64,000 nucleotides of DNA from Aerococcus sanguinicola (GTDB lineage: Bacteria > Bacillota > Bacilli > Lactobacillales > Aerococcaceae), in the NCBI RefSeq assembly GCF_008726925.1, contig NZ_VYWO01000004.1, forward strand, positions 124,001 through 188,000, given 5' to 3'. Each line of letters starts with the position of its first letter. Positions within the stretch are counted from its first letter, which is position 1. Below, piece after piece: positions 62,834 through 64,000 of this stretch. Under the pieces are notes generated by a model. It was not told where the DNA came from and did no database searches. It was given only the letters and a program-made list of their open reading frames with translations. The translations under genes and the position numbers were made by a program.

Positions 62834-64000
62834 CTAACGAATATCAAAGGATGCTTTATGGCGCGAGCCACGTTTCTTGCCATTTTGGCGGTCTTTGCCC
62901 CCTTGCTTAGATTTCTTGCCCTTCTTATCGTAAGACTTGTTGCGCGACTTATTGTGTCCCCGCTTAGAGCCCCGATGCTTGCGTCCCCCTGATTTCTTCC
63001 GCTGGGTCCGTTCGGGCGTAATCCGAACTTCTACTTCATTAGGGTCCTTGGTCAAGCTGCTGAGGACAGCGAGGGCCAATTGGTCGGTGCTATAGTGGGC
63101 TGACAGGTAGTCAATGGCTTCTTGATAATAAGAAGGATCGGCCTCTTCCGTTAGTTTCTTCACTTCTTCAAGGGCCTGGTTGATCCGACCACTGAAGGCC
63201 TCCTTTGCCGATGGTGGACGCAGGGGCATCATCTTTTTCTTGGTCAAGTCTTCAATGGTCCGCAAGTAACCCAGTTCATTGGGCCCAACAAAGGTGACAG
63301 AAACCCCCTGGCGTCCAGCCCGACCCGTCCGACCAATCCGGTGGACATAACTATCGGGATCTAAAGGAATATCAAAGTTATAGACATGGGTCACATTACT
63401 GATATCTAGACCCCGGGCAGCCACATCCGTCGCCACTAGGATGTCTAACTTTTCCTCCTTGAATTGACGGAGGAGCAGGGAGCGTTTGTCCTGGTTCAAG
63501 TCCCCATGAAGGCCTTCTGCCGTATAGCCCCGTTCAATCAAGGCACGAGAAATCTCATCTACCCGGCGCTTGGTCCGTGCAAAGACAATCGCTAGGACAG
63601 GGTCTTGGACATCGATGAAGCGGGTCAGAACATCAAACTTCTCGCTCTCCCGACAACGGGTAAAGTATTGGTCGATGAGGTCTGCCGTCATTTCCTGGGC
63701 CTTAATCTTCACTTGGATCGGGTCTTGCATGAATTGCTCCCCGATGCGCTGGATGGCCTTGGGCATAGTCGCTGAGAAAAGCAGGGTCTGCCGGTCTGCC
63801 GGTGTCTTAGCAATAATGGCTTCAATATCGTCGATAAAGCCCATGTTAAGCATTTCATCGGCTTCATCGAGGACCAGAGTCTGGATGTGGGATAAGTCTA
63901 ACTTACCCCTGCGAATTAAATCGAGCAGGCGGCCAGGTGTTCCCACGATCACTTGCCGTTTCTTCTCCAGTTGGCGCAACTGCCGCTGGATGGAGCTCCC
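62834..64000 (-). CDS. cshA: DEAD-box RNA helicase, CshA-like (N-terminal part outside window)
   Basis: The frame is open to the right edge, so motifs Q and I are missing. Visible motifs include GTPGRLLDL (Ib), VLDEADEML (II), LFSATMP (III), ATDVAARGLDI (V) and YVHRIGRTGRAG (VI). A Lys/Arg/Gly-rich C-terminal tail of about 60 residues follows. CshA-type helicases act in mRNA turnover with the degradosome, in ribosome assembly and in cold adaptation. It is directly upstream of acpS. Confidence 0.92.
   Translation of the reverse strand, partial: GSSIQRQLRQLEKKRQVIVGTPGRLLDLIRRGKLDLSHIQTLVLDEADEMLNMGFIDDIEAIIAKTPADRQTLLFSATMPKAIQRIGEQFMQDPIQVKIKAQEMTADLIDQYFTRCRESEKFDVLTRFIDVQDPVLAIVFARTKRRVDEISRALIERGYTAEGLHGDLNQDKRSLLLRQFKEEKLDILVATDVAARGLDISNVTHVYNFDIPLDPDSYVHRIGRTGRAGRQGVSVTFVGPNELGYLRTIEDLTKKKMMPLRPPSAKEAFSGRINQALEEVKKLTEEADPSYYQEAIDYLSAHYSTDQLALAVLSSLTKDPNEVEVRITPERTQRKKSGGRKHRGSKRGHNKSRNKSYDKKGKKSKQGGKDRQNGKKRGSRHKASFDIR

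Overview
The window is a chromosomal segment of a low-to-moderate-GC Firmicute of the order Lactobacillales. Strong AGGAGG-type ribosome binding sites, CIRCE-controlled groESL, catabolite-response-like sites, T-box leaders, ABC-F, Rex, PurR and LytTR/DUF3021 genes all fit. The gene content and a Lactobacillales-style type I-E CRISPR repeat make an Aerococcus-like species my best guess; this is an inference and was not tested by a search. No rRNA or tRNA gene is visible. Most of the window is ordinary metabolic and housekeeping backbone.

Layout. 1-2.3 kb: end of a GT2/GtrA glycosyltransferase and a polytopic membrane protein. 2.4-5.0 kb: nucleoside hydrolase and aldehyde dehydrogenase. 5.1-6.9 kb: T-box leader and an amino acid ABC binding-protein/permease fusion. 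7.3-9.7 kb: secA. 9.9-12.4 kb: accessory island with a shortened HicB-like gene, several very small membrane-peptide ORFs, a candidate sRNA, decayed CRISPR repeats and a type I-E array (one decayed plus 18 good repeats, 18 spacers of 33 nt) with no cas gene in the window. 12.5-16.4 kb: purR, a membrane glycosyltransferase-like protein, rpiB and a metal-dependent hydrolase. 16.5-23.6 kb: PTS IIBC, LacI-type regulator, malQ and glgP, an alpha-glucan utilisation cluster. 23.8-27.1 kb: LytTR/DUF3021 pair and the NAD pair pncB-nadE. 27.5-30.4 kb: sugar transferase and a coiled-coil surface protein. 30.6-35.0 kb: argH, then a T-box-controlled argG plus a second transporter fusion. 35.6-41.0 kb: aldehyde dehydrogenase, FMN reductase, groESL, rex. 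41.1-48.2 kb: GH3 enzyme, ABC-F protein, and the tsaB-GNAT-GNAT-tsaD operon for t6A tRNA modification. 48.8-52.2 kb: MacAB/YknXYZ-like efflux system. 52.4-57.5 kb: DUF896 protein, two GPH-family sugar symporters, MetQ-like lipoprotein. 57.6-62.2 kb: preQ1 riboswitch with queT, a DUF2179-type protein, and an OpuC-type osmoprotectant ABC operon. 62.4-64 kb: acpS and a DEAD-box helicase cut by the window end.

What is unusual. (1) Degenerate CRISPR repeats are interleaved with tiny hydrophobic-peptide genes just beyond the trailer end of the array. One pair of decayed repeats keeps an exact 33-nt spacer. The setting recalls CRISPR-linked toxin/antitoxin RNA modules (creTA-like), although simple array decay is an alternative. 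(2) A dispersed family of roughly 115-bp hairpin elements shares end caps and internal boxes but carries several different stem sequences. The elements occur singly or in tandem, often fused directly to stop codons. (3) Five tandem 41-bp hairpin repeats lie upstream of tsaB. (4) Two T-boxes with a likely arginine specifier control two paralogous transporter fusions, neither with an adjacent ATPase gene.
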